This document shows positions 12,697 to 23,419 of a DNA stretch of 64,000 nt, piece after piece. Each line of letters starts with the position of its first letter. Position 1 is the first letter of the stretch. The stretch is from Cryptomeria japonica (Eukaryota; Streptophyta; Pinopsida; Cupressales; Cupressaceae). The DNA is taken from contig NC_081408.1 in NCBI RefSeq assembly GCF_030272615.1, positions 62,678,614 through 62,742,613 of the forward strand, given 5' to 3'. Under the pieces are notes generated by a model. It had not been told where the DNA came from, did not search any database, and worked only from the letters and a program-made list of their open reading frames with translations. A program made the translations under genes and the position numbers.

Positions 12697-13136
12697 GGAT
12701 ATAAATACCTTTATCTGCCTTAGGGATGATTGCTTGATGAATTGCTTCACTTCTTTTCTCGAAATGTCTTTGCTCAGGAATTTTCATGCTCTTTGATTGT
12801 TTGAATGCTTGGTGAAATGAAAATGGAGCCAAAACATTGATTTATAATGTTATTTTTGCCAACCACCACATTTAATGCTTGCCAGGTAAGTAATGTCTTA
12901 ACTTATCTGCTGGTATAGAAGTAATTTCAATTTCTCATCATTAACTGAGGGAATTATAGCATGTTTCACATTTAATTGCCAAATCCTCAAAGAAATTTTC
13001 TTCAGTTAGATGAAGATTCTCCTACTAGTGGAATGTTACTCTGTTCTATCAGTGGAGTGTTACTTTATTATGTTCGTGGAGGAGTATTCCTATCAACATT
13101 TAGTTTTGTTTTCCCGATCCATTGTTTTGAGAATTC
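12697..13136 (-). other. Spacer between the two ORFs of element B
   Basis: About 440 bases between the stop of the CCHC frame and the start of the second frame. It has no recognisable domain. A short upstream extension of the second frame (to 12750, MKQFIKQSS) is open but is probably not the start. The spacer would have to hold whatever lets the downstream frame be translated, such as a splice site or internal start; I see none I could defend. Confidence 0.4.
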
Positions 13137-14138
13137 CTACTTAACTTCTCCAACTTTTTCTTTACCTTTCAAACTAGGACCTTTGTTATTTACTGGTGAG
13201 GACTTGCTTCTACAAAATTTTGCAATATGTTCAATCTTGTTACAAGCATAACAAGTCACATTATTTTTCTGAATAGCTTTTCCATGTCCTATGTCAGTTT
13301 GTGTTCTGCATTGATTAGATAAGTGTCCAAATCTTCCACAAACATAACATCTTACATTCATTCTGCAATTCTCTGAATTATGATCAACTTTGTTGCATTT
13401 AGAATATTGACCAATGGGTGTATTGGTATTTTGATAATTTCTAGATCTACATTGATATGCTCTATGACCATACTTGTTACAGTTAAAGCATTTGCCATTG
13501 AATTTATAAGCAGTAGGTTGTCTTACCGGTTTGTCATGATCCTGTGTGTTTATAGTACCAGAGCTTTCACCAGTTTCAAAGCCAAGACCATTAGTGTCCC
13601 CATTAGGTTTTTGATTCTTCAACAAGTCACCAAGTTCTTCTAAGATTTTCTTGAATTATTCTTTATGTTGATTTGGAGCAGCCAGATCTCCTTCCAAGAT
13701 ACCTTTTTGTCTCATGAGTTCATTTGAGTCATTCTGTGCATGCATCAGATCTGTCTTCAACATATCATTTTCATAACTAAGTATTGTCTTTTCATTTGCA
13801 GCATCATTCAGTCTTCTAGTCAAGTCTTTTTCATTCTTCTTTCTATCTTCAATTTCTTTACAAAATCTCATAGTCATATCCTGCATCTCATTCTTTGTTG
13901 TCATGTTTTCTTGTTTTAGCTTATTCATCAGATCACTAAGAGTTTCCTTTTCATAATTCTCATTTTGCATCTTTTCACAAAGTTCTCTTCTCTTATTTCT
14001 TAAAATGGTGAGATTTTCTTGAAGTGCTTGAATAATATCCTATGTAGCTTTTAGATCATCTTCAAGTTTGATATTTATCAATTTTTTTACATCATAGTCT
14101 AAGAGAGCTGCTTCTAATTGCTTCATCAAGTTTTCCAT
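13137..14138 (-). pseudogene. Element B first ORF: coiled-coil protein with CCHC zinc knuckles (gag-like)
   Basis: From the ATG at 14138 (MENLMKQLEAALLDYD) a single frame runs 333 codons to the stop at 13137. In-frame stops break it near residue 30 (AT*DII) and at 13653-13655. Residues about 40-165 are a long charged coiled coil. After about residue 215 come four zinc-knuckle units: CFNCNKYGHRAYQC, a damaged one (YSKCNKVDHNSENC, first Cys lost), CYVCGRFGHLSNQC and CYACNKIEHIAKFC. CCHC knuckles bind nucleic acid and are typical of gag nucleocapsid. The usual copia capsid region, as seen in elements D and E, is absent and the coiled coil takes its place. This is probably the packaging protein of the element or a relic of it. 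Confidence 0.75.
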
Positions 14139-14189
14139 CTCTACCAGTGTCAAGATCTTCCTCAAGCTGTTAGGCTTCTGAAAATAGAG

Positions 14190-14209
14190 GACCAAGCTCT
14201 AATACCAAT
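14190..14209 (-). promoter_or_regulatory. Primer-binding site of element B
   Basis: On the minus strand, directly after the 5' LTR: ATTGGTATTAGAGCTTGG. This matches the tRNA-iMet-type site TGGTATCAGAGC of plant copia elements except for one T in place of C. Confidence 0.88.
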
Positions 14210-15016
14210 TGTTAGGATTCCCACAGATACTGAGAGGCTGGGGGGGGTGAATCAGTATCTAACTGGTTATAATATTTTCTTGACTTAAAACATGTAAAGC
14301 ATATTAATACTATATACCGGTAAACAAGAAATAATGCAATAAACAAAGATAACAACAACCACATGAAAAACACACCATAACACAGTAGTTTAATGAGGAA
14401 ACCTAGTGTGGGAAAAACCTCAGTGGGATTTGTGACCCACAATATTCACTTACTAGCCAATAAGAGAATATTACTGCTACAACAGGGGCTTGCACATGCA
14501 GAAAGGCCAAGTGCCTAGATCTCACTGCTCAATTACAAAATGGGAAGTCTCACTGACTTACAAAATAAAATATATAAATCCAATGTCTTGTACTGCTTCA
14601 AAATAGCATCTACTATGCCAGATCCAGTACCGGTTTATAGTTCTGCTTCATACATAAACCCTTAACCTATAATTCGCATAATAGGTCTACCTTATTTCGC
14701 CTATATATTTTCTTCCATCTATTATAAAATATTCTACAATGATCTCTTATATATGAGTCATTTTACAACTTTCCAAGTTGGCTTACGATGATTTTACAAT
14801 AATTAACAAAATAATTTACAAACAAAATTCTTATCGGCCTCTGTGCCGGTATGCTTTCTTTTATTGCTGGTGCTAGTGGTCTATGTGCCAGTGTAAAGTC
14901 TGATCTTGCTAGTACCAGTGGATTGCCTTGCTAGTGTTATAGGATTGTAAGGTTTCCATCAATAAAAAAACCTTCAATCACTTACAATGTCTCATTGGAG
15001 TGTGCATTTGCCAACA
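14210..15016 (-). repeat. 5' LTR of element B
   Basis: 807 bp, TG...CA ended, direct repeat of 8415-9219. It is followed on the plus strand by the TSD copy CAAAC (15017-15021). Confidence 0.95.
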
Positions 15017-15021
15017 CAAAC

Positions 15022-15181
15022 ATGTCGGAAGTGTCCAATAGATAGTCTCTGATGCTGATAACACTAGATCTTCTACTTGTAACCAAAACCCATTTGTTGG
15101 TAACCAACCATAATAGCTATTATTGACATCAATGACAAAACATCAATGCAACACATAATCAATTCATCTAAAATGCCAACA
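15022..15181 (-). repeat. 3' LTR of element C, inner part
   Basis: On the minus strand this begins TGTTGGCATTTTAGATG right after the polypurine tract at 15182, as an LTR must. It is cut at the element B insertion; the outer part continues to the left of 8410. The full length is unknown because the left boundary is not recognisable. Confidence 0.65.
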
Positions 15182-15524
15182 ATCTCCCCCTTTGGCATTG
15201 ATGGCAACACTAGATGTGAAAAACATCGAAGTACCAAAAAATGCCAAACAAGTCTCCCCCTGTGGAAGACAATCAATAATCTCCTGAATATAAATAAATA
15301 TGCCCCTGTGAATGATATCTCTGTAAATTTTTGCATTTATTTTTTTCACATCACTATCTCTCCCCTTTTGACATTAATGCCATAAATCTAACAAAATTAT
15401 GAAAGCAAGAAAACCTCTATATCTCAAAGTTGACTACCCCCCCTGAGTAGTAGCACCACTCATCAGTGTCGGAATGAATAATATATTTGATAATGCATGT
15501 CAGAGTGATGACAAACTGCATTAA
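15182..15524 (-). other. Polypurine tract and 3' untranslated region of element C
   Basis: The polypurine tract on the minus strand (GCCAAAGGGGGAGATT, 15182-15197) abuts the LTR. Further purine runs lie at about 15253 and 15358 (plus-strand TCTCCCCC and CTCTCCCC). The remainder up to the pol stop at 15525 has no gene. Confidence 0.75.
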
Positions 15525-18308
15525 TCAAGTCTCTGACTGGGGGATAGAAACCCCTAACCTGTCTCTCAAATACTCAAATGATTCCTTAGACAATAGTTTA
15601 ATGAATATATCTGGAATTTGTTCCTTAGAGTTCACATAAACCAATTTGACTTCCTTTCCTTCTACCTTGTCCTTCAGAAAGTTATACTTTATTGATATAT
15701 TCTTAGTCTTAGAGTGAAATACCAAATTCTTAGACATGTCAATAGTTGCAGCATTATCATAATAGATCAATACCAGTTCACTACAATTTACCCTGATATC
15801 CTTCAACATTTGCTTCATCCACAAGACTTGAGTTCAATTATTTGTTGCTACAACATACTCAACTTCTGCAGTAGATAAAGAAATGTATGACTATTTTTTG
15901 CTGATCCATGAAACCAGTTTCTTTCCAAGAAAGAAAGATCCACCAAAAGTGCTCTTCATGTAATCAATATCTCCTACCCAATCTGAGTCAATATATACAC
16001 ATAAAGTTAAATCATCATTTTTAGAATACAATAAAGCATATTCAGTTGTTCCTTGCAAATAATGGAATATGTTCTTTATTGCACATTCATGATTTTCTTT
16101 ACAATTACTTTGATATATTGAAATAATACTTACTGCATTCATAATATCTAGTCTAGTTTGAGTTAAATATATCAGACCACCAATCATAGACTTATACCTT
16201 GTCGAATTAACTAGTGTAGAAGTATCCTTGATAGATAATTTCTCACTTGTCACCATAGGAGTACTTACCGGTTTGGAATTTTTCATACCAAACTTCTTCA
16301 ACAATTCCCTCATATACTTAGTTTTGATAGATAAAAAGGCCTTTGTCAGTTTGAGTAATCCACAAACCTAAGAAAAATCTCATCTCACCAATCATGGAAA
16401 TCTCAAATTCATTCTTCATATTATTAGCAAATTCCATGCACAATTCTTCTTCTCCTCCAAAAATGATATCATGAACAAATACTTCAATAATCAGAATATC
16501 ATTAGCAATGATCTTCTAATATAAATTACTATCAGCACTACCTTTAGTAAAACCAAGCTTCAAAATGTATTTATCCAATCTTGCATACCAAGCTCTAGTA
16601 GCCTGTTTCAATCCATATAAAGATTTCTTCAATCTGCAAACCATATCTTTATCATCTCTCAGTGAAAATCCATTAGGTCACTCAATGTAAACTTCTTCTT
16701 CAAGTTCACCATTTGAAAATGCACATTTAACATCCATTTGATAAATCTTATAGTTCTTATAAGATGCATAGGCAAGAAATAGTCTATTATCTTCAATTAT
16801 AGCTATAGGTACAAATGTCTCACCATAATCAATTCCTTCCATTTGAGAATATCCTTTACAGACCAATCTAGCCTTGTTTTTTACAACTTGACCATCCTCA
16901 TTCAATTTATTCTTAAAAAACCATTTAGTTCCAATAACATTCTTATTTATAGGCTAGGGAACTAAATTCTAAGTTTCACTCTTTTCTATCTAATCTAATT
17001 CATCTTCCATAGCCTTTAGCTAGTATTCATCCTTACAAGCTTCAATAATAGATGTTGGTTCAACTTGAGAAATAAGACGTACCTCTTCAATTTATAGTCT
17101 TCTTCTTGTCATAACTCTCTTTTTCCTATCTCCAATAATTTGATCTTCAGAATGATTTAATCTTACATACCTTGGTGTCTTCTGAACTTCAGGTTTACTA
17201 TTGTAATCATCAGTCATAGTTGAATTTTCTGATTGTGTCGGTATAACTATATCAGTTTCCTCTACTGGTTGATGCATTGTCGGTTCAGTTATGATCATTT
17301 CCACTACCGGTTTTCTATCATATGATATAGAATGATTTATGTACTTCTCATCCACTTTCACATTAGCACTCTCCATAGTTTTCTGCAATCTTTTTTTATA
17401 ACATCTATATGCTTTGCTTTGAATTGAATAACCAAGAAATATCCCTTCATCACATCTAGGATCAAACTTTCCAATTGAATCATCTCTTTTGATATAGCAT
17501 TTACTTCTAAAAATTCTAAAATACTTAATAGTAGGTGTATGTCCAAACCATAATTCATAAGGGGTCTTACCAATTTCACCTTTGATGTGAACTTTGTTGA
17601 ATGTGTAGACTATTGTACTCACTGCTTCTCTCCAATAGATATGAGGAAATTTGGCATCCATAATTATAGATATTGCTACATCCAAAAAGGTTCTGTTCTT
17701 TCTTTTCACTACTCCATTTTGTTGAGAAGTTTGAGGTGTAGATAACTATCTCTTGATTCCATTTGTCTCACAATAACTATTAAATTCATGAGAAGTTAAC
17801 TCACCAGGATGATCTGATCTTAAACATTTGACTTTCATTCTAGTTTATGTTTCAACTTTTTCTCTAAAGATCTTGAATTTCTCAAAATCTTCAGACTTCT
17901 CCTTAAGTAAAGTCACCCACATCATTCGAGAATAGTCATCAATAATCAACATGAAATACCTATCACCTTGAAAGCTTCTAGTCCTTGCTGGACCACATAA
18001 GTCAGTGTGAATCAAGTCAAATACATCATTAGATTTATCATGTATGCTCTAAAAAGAAGTTCTAACTTGCTTTCCTAATTGACATTCCTTACATACCGGA
18101 TTATGAGGCTTCATAATCTTAGGTATATCTCTAACTACCTTAGTTGAACTGATCTTAACAATACAATCAAAATTAACCTGACAAAACCTCTTATGCCATA
18201 ATGAACTCTCATCAATATGAGAAATCAAACTTGTCTTATTACCAGTGTTCAAGCAAAAGATATTAACTCCAGTCTGAATACCAGTTGCAATTTTTGACCA
18301 GTCTTGTT
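15525..18308 (-). pseudogene. pol: Element C copia pol (pre-integrase to RNase H), broken and truncated by element D
   Basis: On the minus strand the frame contains, in order, the pre-integrase zinc region (LWHKRFCQVNFD, 18345-18049 frame), the integrase core and tail (17709-17092), RT (16905-16678 and beyond), and RNase H (16313-15891 and 15824-15525). A frameshift lies between 16678 and 16314. Many stops interrupt it. The RT catalytic motif reads FVHD at about 16470 instead of FVDD, so an essential aspartate is lost. The coding sequence is cut at 18308 within the pre-integrase domain by the LTR of element D. Protease and gag must lie beyond the right end of D, outside the window. Confidence 0.9.
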
Positions 18309-18930
18309 TGTTGGTATTTTGGATGTGTTGCACTAGTTTTGTCATTGATAATGTTTGTCAACACTTATTAGCACTTGGAGATCCTTGGTTATGTTCACCA
18401 GTATCTGGTTCACCAGGAGGTTATATTATTCATCGGCACTAAGGATGACTTGGAGATTACTTGGTTATGTCTAAGACATTTTTTGGACACTTTGTTTTGG
18501 TGATTTGGTTATTGATCTAATCGGGTTTGCATATTTGTTGTTACCGGGAAAAGGGTCTAGGCTATGCACCGACAAGCATTATCCATTCTAGATCAGCATG
18601 ACACGTTATCGAAATGATTTGTTATTATTGTAAATGCATTGAGCCCACATGATGGATCACATATTGATTCTTTTGTAATTAATTTTCTTGTAATATCTTT
18701 AGTGATCCGACCTACACATTCGGTCTTAGGTTTTGGTATATATGTAAGATCTCATTTGTGAGATTAGTGTGATTGTATAATAAGGTATATGTGAATATAA
18801 GTAGAGCTATACACACAGACATCATTCAAGATTCAAGGAGGTTTTGAAGAAGGTAAATCAGAGCTTAACTGGTATGGAATCTAGCATATGAAGATGCTAG
18901 TTTGTGGAGTGCATTATCATTGGATTTAAC
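18309..18930 (+). repeat. 5' LTR of element D, first part
   Basis: Begins TGTTGGTATTTTGGATG, as the LTR of element A does, and aligns with it to CATTGGATTTAAC, where element E is inserted. The missing end continues at 55823. The five bases before it are TTGTT and should recur at the right end of D, outside the window. Confidence 0.85.
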
Positions 18931-19497
18931 TGATAGTTTTGATACTTAATGTTAAGTACAGATGTCAAGCTAATAAGATGAGAGGGGGGGTGAATCATAC
19001 AAACTTAATCTTCCATAGAAACAATAGATTCAACCTCGGTAATATATACTTCAGTAATATAACCAAAACTTCTAAACATGCAAACTCAAAAGCATATAAA
19101 CATCATAACACTCATAACACCAGATTTAATGTGGAAACCCAAATAGGGAAAACCCACTGTGGGATTTCAGACCCACTAAGAAATATACTCTTCTAGAGTA
19201 TGCCCGGTTAAATGAAAATCCTGTTAAAGATTACAAACGCATTGCTAGATGTGACCCGATTAAGGGATTTCCCTCAGATCTGTTAGGATCTTCACCTTGT
19301 TAGAAGTGACCTTGTTAAAGGATTTCAAACACTTAATCAGAATGTCACCTTGCTAGAGGGTTTTACAAATAAGATTGTTAAGTCCACCCGGTTAAGAGAT
19401 TTTCTGTCATTTTACAAAATAACAGTAATAAAAATCTATCTGCAACTTCACATCTAAAATGCTAAAGAAGATTCTTATTTGCTCAATACAATCTAGT
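18931..19497 (-). repeat. 3' LTR of element E, outer part
   Basis: Matches 54303-54875 of the 5' LTR, up to ACAATCTAGT, where element F begins. The rest is at 30916-31840. Confidence 0.92.
19493..19497. repeat. Target-site duplication CTAGT, left copy (element F)
   Basis: CTAGT precedes the TGTGTATGG end of F and recurs at 30911-30915. The uninterrupted LTR of E at about 54870 has a single CTAGT at this place. Confidence 0.92.
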
Positions 19498-20306
19498 TGT
19501 GTATGGTGAAAATGGATAACAATAATAACAATATTGAAAGGCTAAATGAATTCAACCACCAAACCCTAGCCTAACAATCAACAAAGATCCACCATAACAT
19601 ATGAAGATTACCTAAGACAATGCAAATCAAATGAAATCACAAAGATTATACCATCACATGTCCAATAGGGTTTTGATCTCCATTCTTCCTATCTCCATTG
19701 ATCTTGCTTGATATATATTTTCTCTCAGATTTTATGTGCACAAGAGCTCAACAAAGAACGGAATGTGGTTGCAAGTAGGATCGTAGTGTAGCCAAGTCTT
19801 CAAGATTAGGTCATTAGGATGATTGATTAGAATGCATAGAATGATTAGCATGAATGATTAGGGTTAGATAATGAAGGAGGCATCTCCTTAAATAGAAGAC
19901 ACCATATGAAATGGAGGGATAAGATTGAGAGGTGTAAAAGGAGGTCGGCTAAGATTAGAGGGTAGGTAAAAGAAATACCAAAATAATGAAAGAGGTAGGT
20001 AGTGTATGAATTAAGAGATGAATGACATGTGTCATGTGTAGAAAAGGCTAATGAATTGATTAAATAAATAAATATTTATTTAATTAATAGAAGAAGTAGG
20101 ATAATTAAATAAATAAAATATTTATTTAATTTAGGAAAGGGATAATTTAAATAAATAAATGTATTTATTTAAATGAGAAATAAGGCTAGGATAAACGAAT
20201 TAATTAAATAAATAAAGATTTATTTAATTAGTAGAAGAATTAAACTTAGATAATTAAATAAATAAAATATTTATTTAATTAGACTGGAAAATTTTAGGTG
20301 TCTACA
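19498..20306 (-). repeat. 3' LTR of element F
   Basis: On the minus strand it starts TGTAGACACCTAAAA and ends CCATACACA. The first 230 bases in that sense (plus 20055-20280) hold five inverted repeats of the type TTAAATAAATA...TATTTATTTAA spaced about 45 bp apart, in what should be U3. It is followed inward by the polypurine tract. Confidence 0.95.
20055..20280. repeat. Array of five AT palindromes in the element F LTR
   Basis: Five near-perfect inverted repeats with arms close to AATTAAATAAATA and TATTTATTTAATT occur in a row; the same array is in the other LTR at about 30654-30885. Each would form a hairpin or cruciform. Confidence 0.85.
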
Positions 20307-20322
20307 TTTTGCCCCTCTTTGA
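20307..20322 (-). promoter_or_regulatory. Polypurine tract of element F
   Basis: Minus-strand AAAGAGGGGCAAAA abuts the TGTAGA start of the 3' LTR. The same form (AAAGAGGGGTAAAA) is found in element G. Confidence 0.85.
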
Positions 20323-20552
20323 GACAATGCGGCTTGTCGCGTTGTTTCAAAGAAGATAAGATGAACTGATACAAAGTTGCCCCAGAATGGGAATGATATG
20401 CCCCCTCGAGAGATTGGATGAAAATGTCTGAAAAGATTGCAGACAATCTCTCGATAAGAAAGAGAGGCTAGAATGGATAGACCGGATAAAGTGATAGAGT
20501 CATGGGATGAAGAAGACTGACTCAGGAAATGAAGGCGAGGGCTAGGGTAGGC

Positions 20553-20560
20553 TATAAGAT
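20553..20560 (+). promoter_or_regulatory. Possible TATA box of the antisense PMD gene in element F
   Basis: TATAAGAT lies about 100 bases before the proposed ATG at 20652 and close to the polypurine tract. Similar TATA-like words precede the antisense genes in G (37371) and H (about 61577). Position is the only support. Confidence 0.35.
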
Positions 20561-20651
20561 AGACCACGGGGGAAAATACATCCTCATTGTCATCTATACA
20601 TCCACGAGAGCAGAGTGCAGAGTGAAAATAGAGCAGCAGCAGTCAGCAGTG

Positions 20652-21767
20652 ATGGCCTTCACTCACAGATTCGACCGCGTTTGCCGATTCTAGAAGCCAG
20701 CAGAGGCAGGAGAGCCAGTAAGTACCACCAAACCTCCTCGTACTTTGACGCATTCAATTTTGTCATTAATGCATGTCGAATAGAGCAATAAATGCGCTTA
20801 GAAGTAGAGTTAAAAAATGTCAAAAACTGTTGAAACGCATCTATGTCGGTGCCAGGCGCGTCTATGTAATGTAAGCGCGTTTGCGTTGAAAAATGCAAGT
20901 TTGGTCTTCTAGGTCAAATCGGCAGTTTTGTGATAAACATATGTTGTCGATTGGATAAGCTGCTGAGAGGATACATTCAAGCAGGTCCTCTAGGAATACT
21001 AGGATAGATCAAGGCACTTTGTGATGAACAGTGAGTACCAAGATAGAGTACTTTATGATGAACAGGGAGTACTGAAATATGAGCAGCACTTTGTGATGAA
21101 CAGGGAGTGTGAATGTGAGTAACACTTTGTGATGAATAGGGAGTGTCACACACGTAGTACTTTGTGATGAACAAAGAGTACCACTAGGATAAATAGCAAC
21201 ACTTTGTGATGAACAGTGAGTGTCACTAGGGTAGATAGCCATATGCATTTGGATAAAAAGTAGTATTTTGTGATAAACAGTGAATGCCACTATGACTGAC
21301 ATGATTGATTTGCTTGACTGTAGGAGTATTTGCCGATGTTAGAGTCATGGGAGAGATTCCCATCGACGCAAAGGTTGTGACCTAAGTTGACACTTGGGGA
21401 CTGAGCTGCCATCGAGGAGATGGGTTTGAGACATGTGCTGGCTGAGAGATGGCACTCTGAGACGTGCACGTTTCATCTACCGATGGGTGAGATGACAGTC
21501 ACCCTGGAGGATGTATATAGGATTATGCAGATACCGATTGATGGGGAGCTGATTCCGTACAATCGAGATGGAGACAGGGATGCCCTTAGATGAGTGTTCT
21601 AGGATCCAAGACTGGAGATGAGGGTGGGACACGTGGCATGGGATACCATGACATGGATAGGATTAGCACTACCAATAGTGTTGGCAGGAGTGATCAGTGA
21701 GTTCCTCTGTATTAGTTTTGTACCATTTTGTATAATGATGTAGACACCTGCGGGTGATTGTAGCCAT
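20652..21767 (+). pseudogene. Antisense plant mobile domain (PMD) gene remnant in element F, two exons
   Basis: Proposed exon 1 is 20652-20717 (ATG, 22 codons, ending GAGCCA), with donor GTAAGT at 20718. The acceptor is TTGACTGTAG at 21323, and exon 2 starts at 21324 (GAG TAT TTG CCG). Exon 2 encodes the PMD signature (RWHSETCTFHLPMGEMTVTL and EDVYRIM, about 21440-21530), typical of the aminotransferase-like plant mobile domain of MAIN/MAIL1 proteins and transposons. Premature stops: TAG at 20691, then TGA, TGA, TGA and TAG in exon 2. Similarity ends near 21690 (LAGVI), so most of the domain and the acidic tail seen in G and H are deleted. It cannot work as a gene. The gag frame beside it is intact, so selection kept gag and not this gene. 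Confidence 0.75.
21010..21297. repeat. Minisatellite inside the proposed intron 1 of the element F PMD gene
   Basis: About seven units of 36-38 bases (one longer) are built around CACTTTGTGATGAACAGGGA followed by GTGTCACTAGG-like text. The array lies wholly between the proposed donor (20718) and acceptor (21323). Open frames on the minus strand here only reflect the repeat. Confidence 0.88.
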
Positions 21768-23419
21768 ATGATTTTGACATCATTGTATCATGACACTTTA
21801 TATATATATATATATATATATATGAGATGATTCATCTTTGCGGTAGCTATATGCATGTGTACCTATGTGATGAGATGTTCTTATGTGATGCTTATGATAT
21901 GGATGCAAATATGTATATGATGCAATGCAATATTTTTTTATTTTTTATTTTGTTTGTTGATGTTTTATATGTGTATGCATGATGCAAATGTGAATGTAAG
22001 TAATGCAGATGAATATGATAATGCAAATGTAAATTGTGCTAATAGGTGTTGTCTGCAGGATGTGATGCAATTGTGATATCTATATGTATGTATGAAATGC
22101 TTATATGTGGTAATGTAGGTGCAGCTGTATGAAATGCAAATGTTTTTGGTGTGTCATTATACTCAGTCATGTGATAGCAGGCTACGCAGACTCAAGAAGG
22201 ATGATGGAAGTCAATCAAGAAAGGGGGATGGAAGACAGAAGATATGAAAGTGAAAGAGCTTCTTGTGCATTATCATCATTGAGCTTTATTATGGCAAAAT
22301 AGGTTATGACAATCGAGGTATATGTTCGACCCAGAAAGTCATTGTACCTGTTTACATGGAGATAAGACAGTCACAAACAAGGAATGCCCCAGTTCATACT
22401 AGACTCACAGTGTCCTCATATCCTTGGACAAGTCATAGCATTACTAAGAGACAATCCACAGATAGTAAATACAAATAGGTGACGATACCCCATCCTCGCC
22501 TTTCTAGTCAAAGACATCCTAGAGATAGAATCTCTAGTCAGAGACATCCTGGAAAAGCTAAAAGACATGTCACCAAAAGATAAAATCAAAAGAAAACTAA
22601 GACTTGAAACCAACATCCACTATAGTCCTCAAGTTTAGTGTCTCTTGTCACTTGTATAAGTCTTATTCGATTGTGGTCACAATGTTTACTTTCACAAAAA
22701 GGATAGATAGCATTGAACCATATGTTGTTTGAGTCTGTTGAAAGATTTGATTTGTTGAAGCCCATTGTTGCTGCTGTGTCTCATCTGAAACTGACTGAAT
22801 CCATGAAACTGATACTTTATTGCGGAGAAGACAAAACTTTATTGCGGATCTGTGATGCAAATGTTGCTTTATTGCGGATTGTGCACGAATAGACTGAAGA
22901 AAGCTGGAAGAAACTGTACTCCTCGAAACATGTGATGTTCTTAGTTCCACACCCATTACTAGACGTAGGATTTTGCCTTAGCCACAGATAGGATCTGATT
23001 TATTATGGATGGAAAGGGAGGTTTTATTATGAATGGCTAACCAATCTTGGGTAGATCAATAACAAGCCATGATGGGAATGGGTAAGTTTATTATGGATGA
23101 ATTGGTTGTGAGTGTGTGCAAAGTGAAAGGATGAAAGTGAATCCTGAAGGAGGGAGGAGAAATGTCTTTACACATGGTGCTGGTGACCCAGTTTTCACCA
23201 TGGTACTTGCCCAGGGCACCACCGAAGTGGTTTTCACCGTTGGACGAAATTATTTCTCTTTACTTTTTTCAATTTTTTTTTTTTTTTGTGTCACAAGGCG
23301 CCTGTTTGCCAGGTTTTCACCAAGTAACGATTTTTTTTTGTTTTATAATTTTTTTTTGTATTTTTGAATTTTTTTGATTTTTTTTTTGTATTTTTGAATT
23401 TTTTGGATATTCTGAAGAG
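21768..23419. other. Element F 3' region between the PMD relic and pol
   Basis: Noncoding. It contains a (TA)n tract at about 21798-21824, ATG-rich low-complexity text to 22150, and a T-rich stretch at 23265-23405. Just before the T-rich part are copies of GGTTTTCACC or close to it (23195-23250). The motif plus T-tract is found in the same place in element G (41281-41475), directly downstream of pol on the minus strand, so it is a shared part of these elements. Confidence 0.6.

Larger units (their letters stand above)
8415..15016 (-). mobile_element. Element B: non-autonomous LTR retrotransposon with copia-type ends and no pol
   Basis: Two direct LTRs (8415-9219 and 14210-15016) flank 4990 bases of internal DNA, with a perfect 5-bp TSD CAAAC. 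A tRNA-iMet-type primer site lies next to the right LTR and a polypurine tract next to the left one, so the element reads on the minus strand. The internal region contains no protease, integrase, RT or RNase H. It has a coiled-coil/CCHC reading frame (13137-14138) and a second long reading frame (9599-12696). The LTRs differ at roughly one base in twenty by eye, so it is not very recent. It resembles in plan the TR-GAG or LARD type of non-autonomous element; the second protein is not something I recognise from these. Confidence 0.9.

Noticed and set aside
13137-14138. Element B ORF1 as an ordinary copia gag
   Set aside because: It lacks the copia capsid motifs seen in D and E and has a long coiled coil and four knuckles instead of one.
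21010-21297. Regular repeat array that could be taken for a CRISPR array
   Set aside because: Units are contiguous and diverged, with no unique spacers of fixed length, and the context is a plant retrotransposon.
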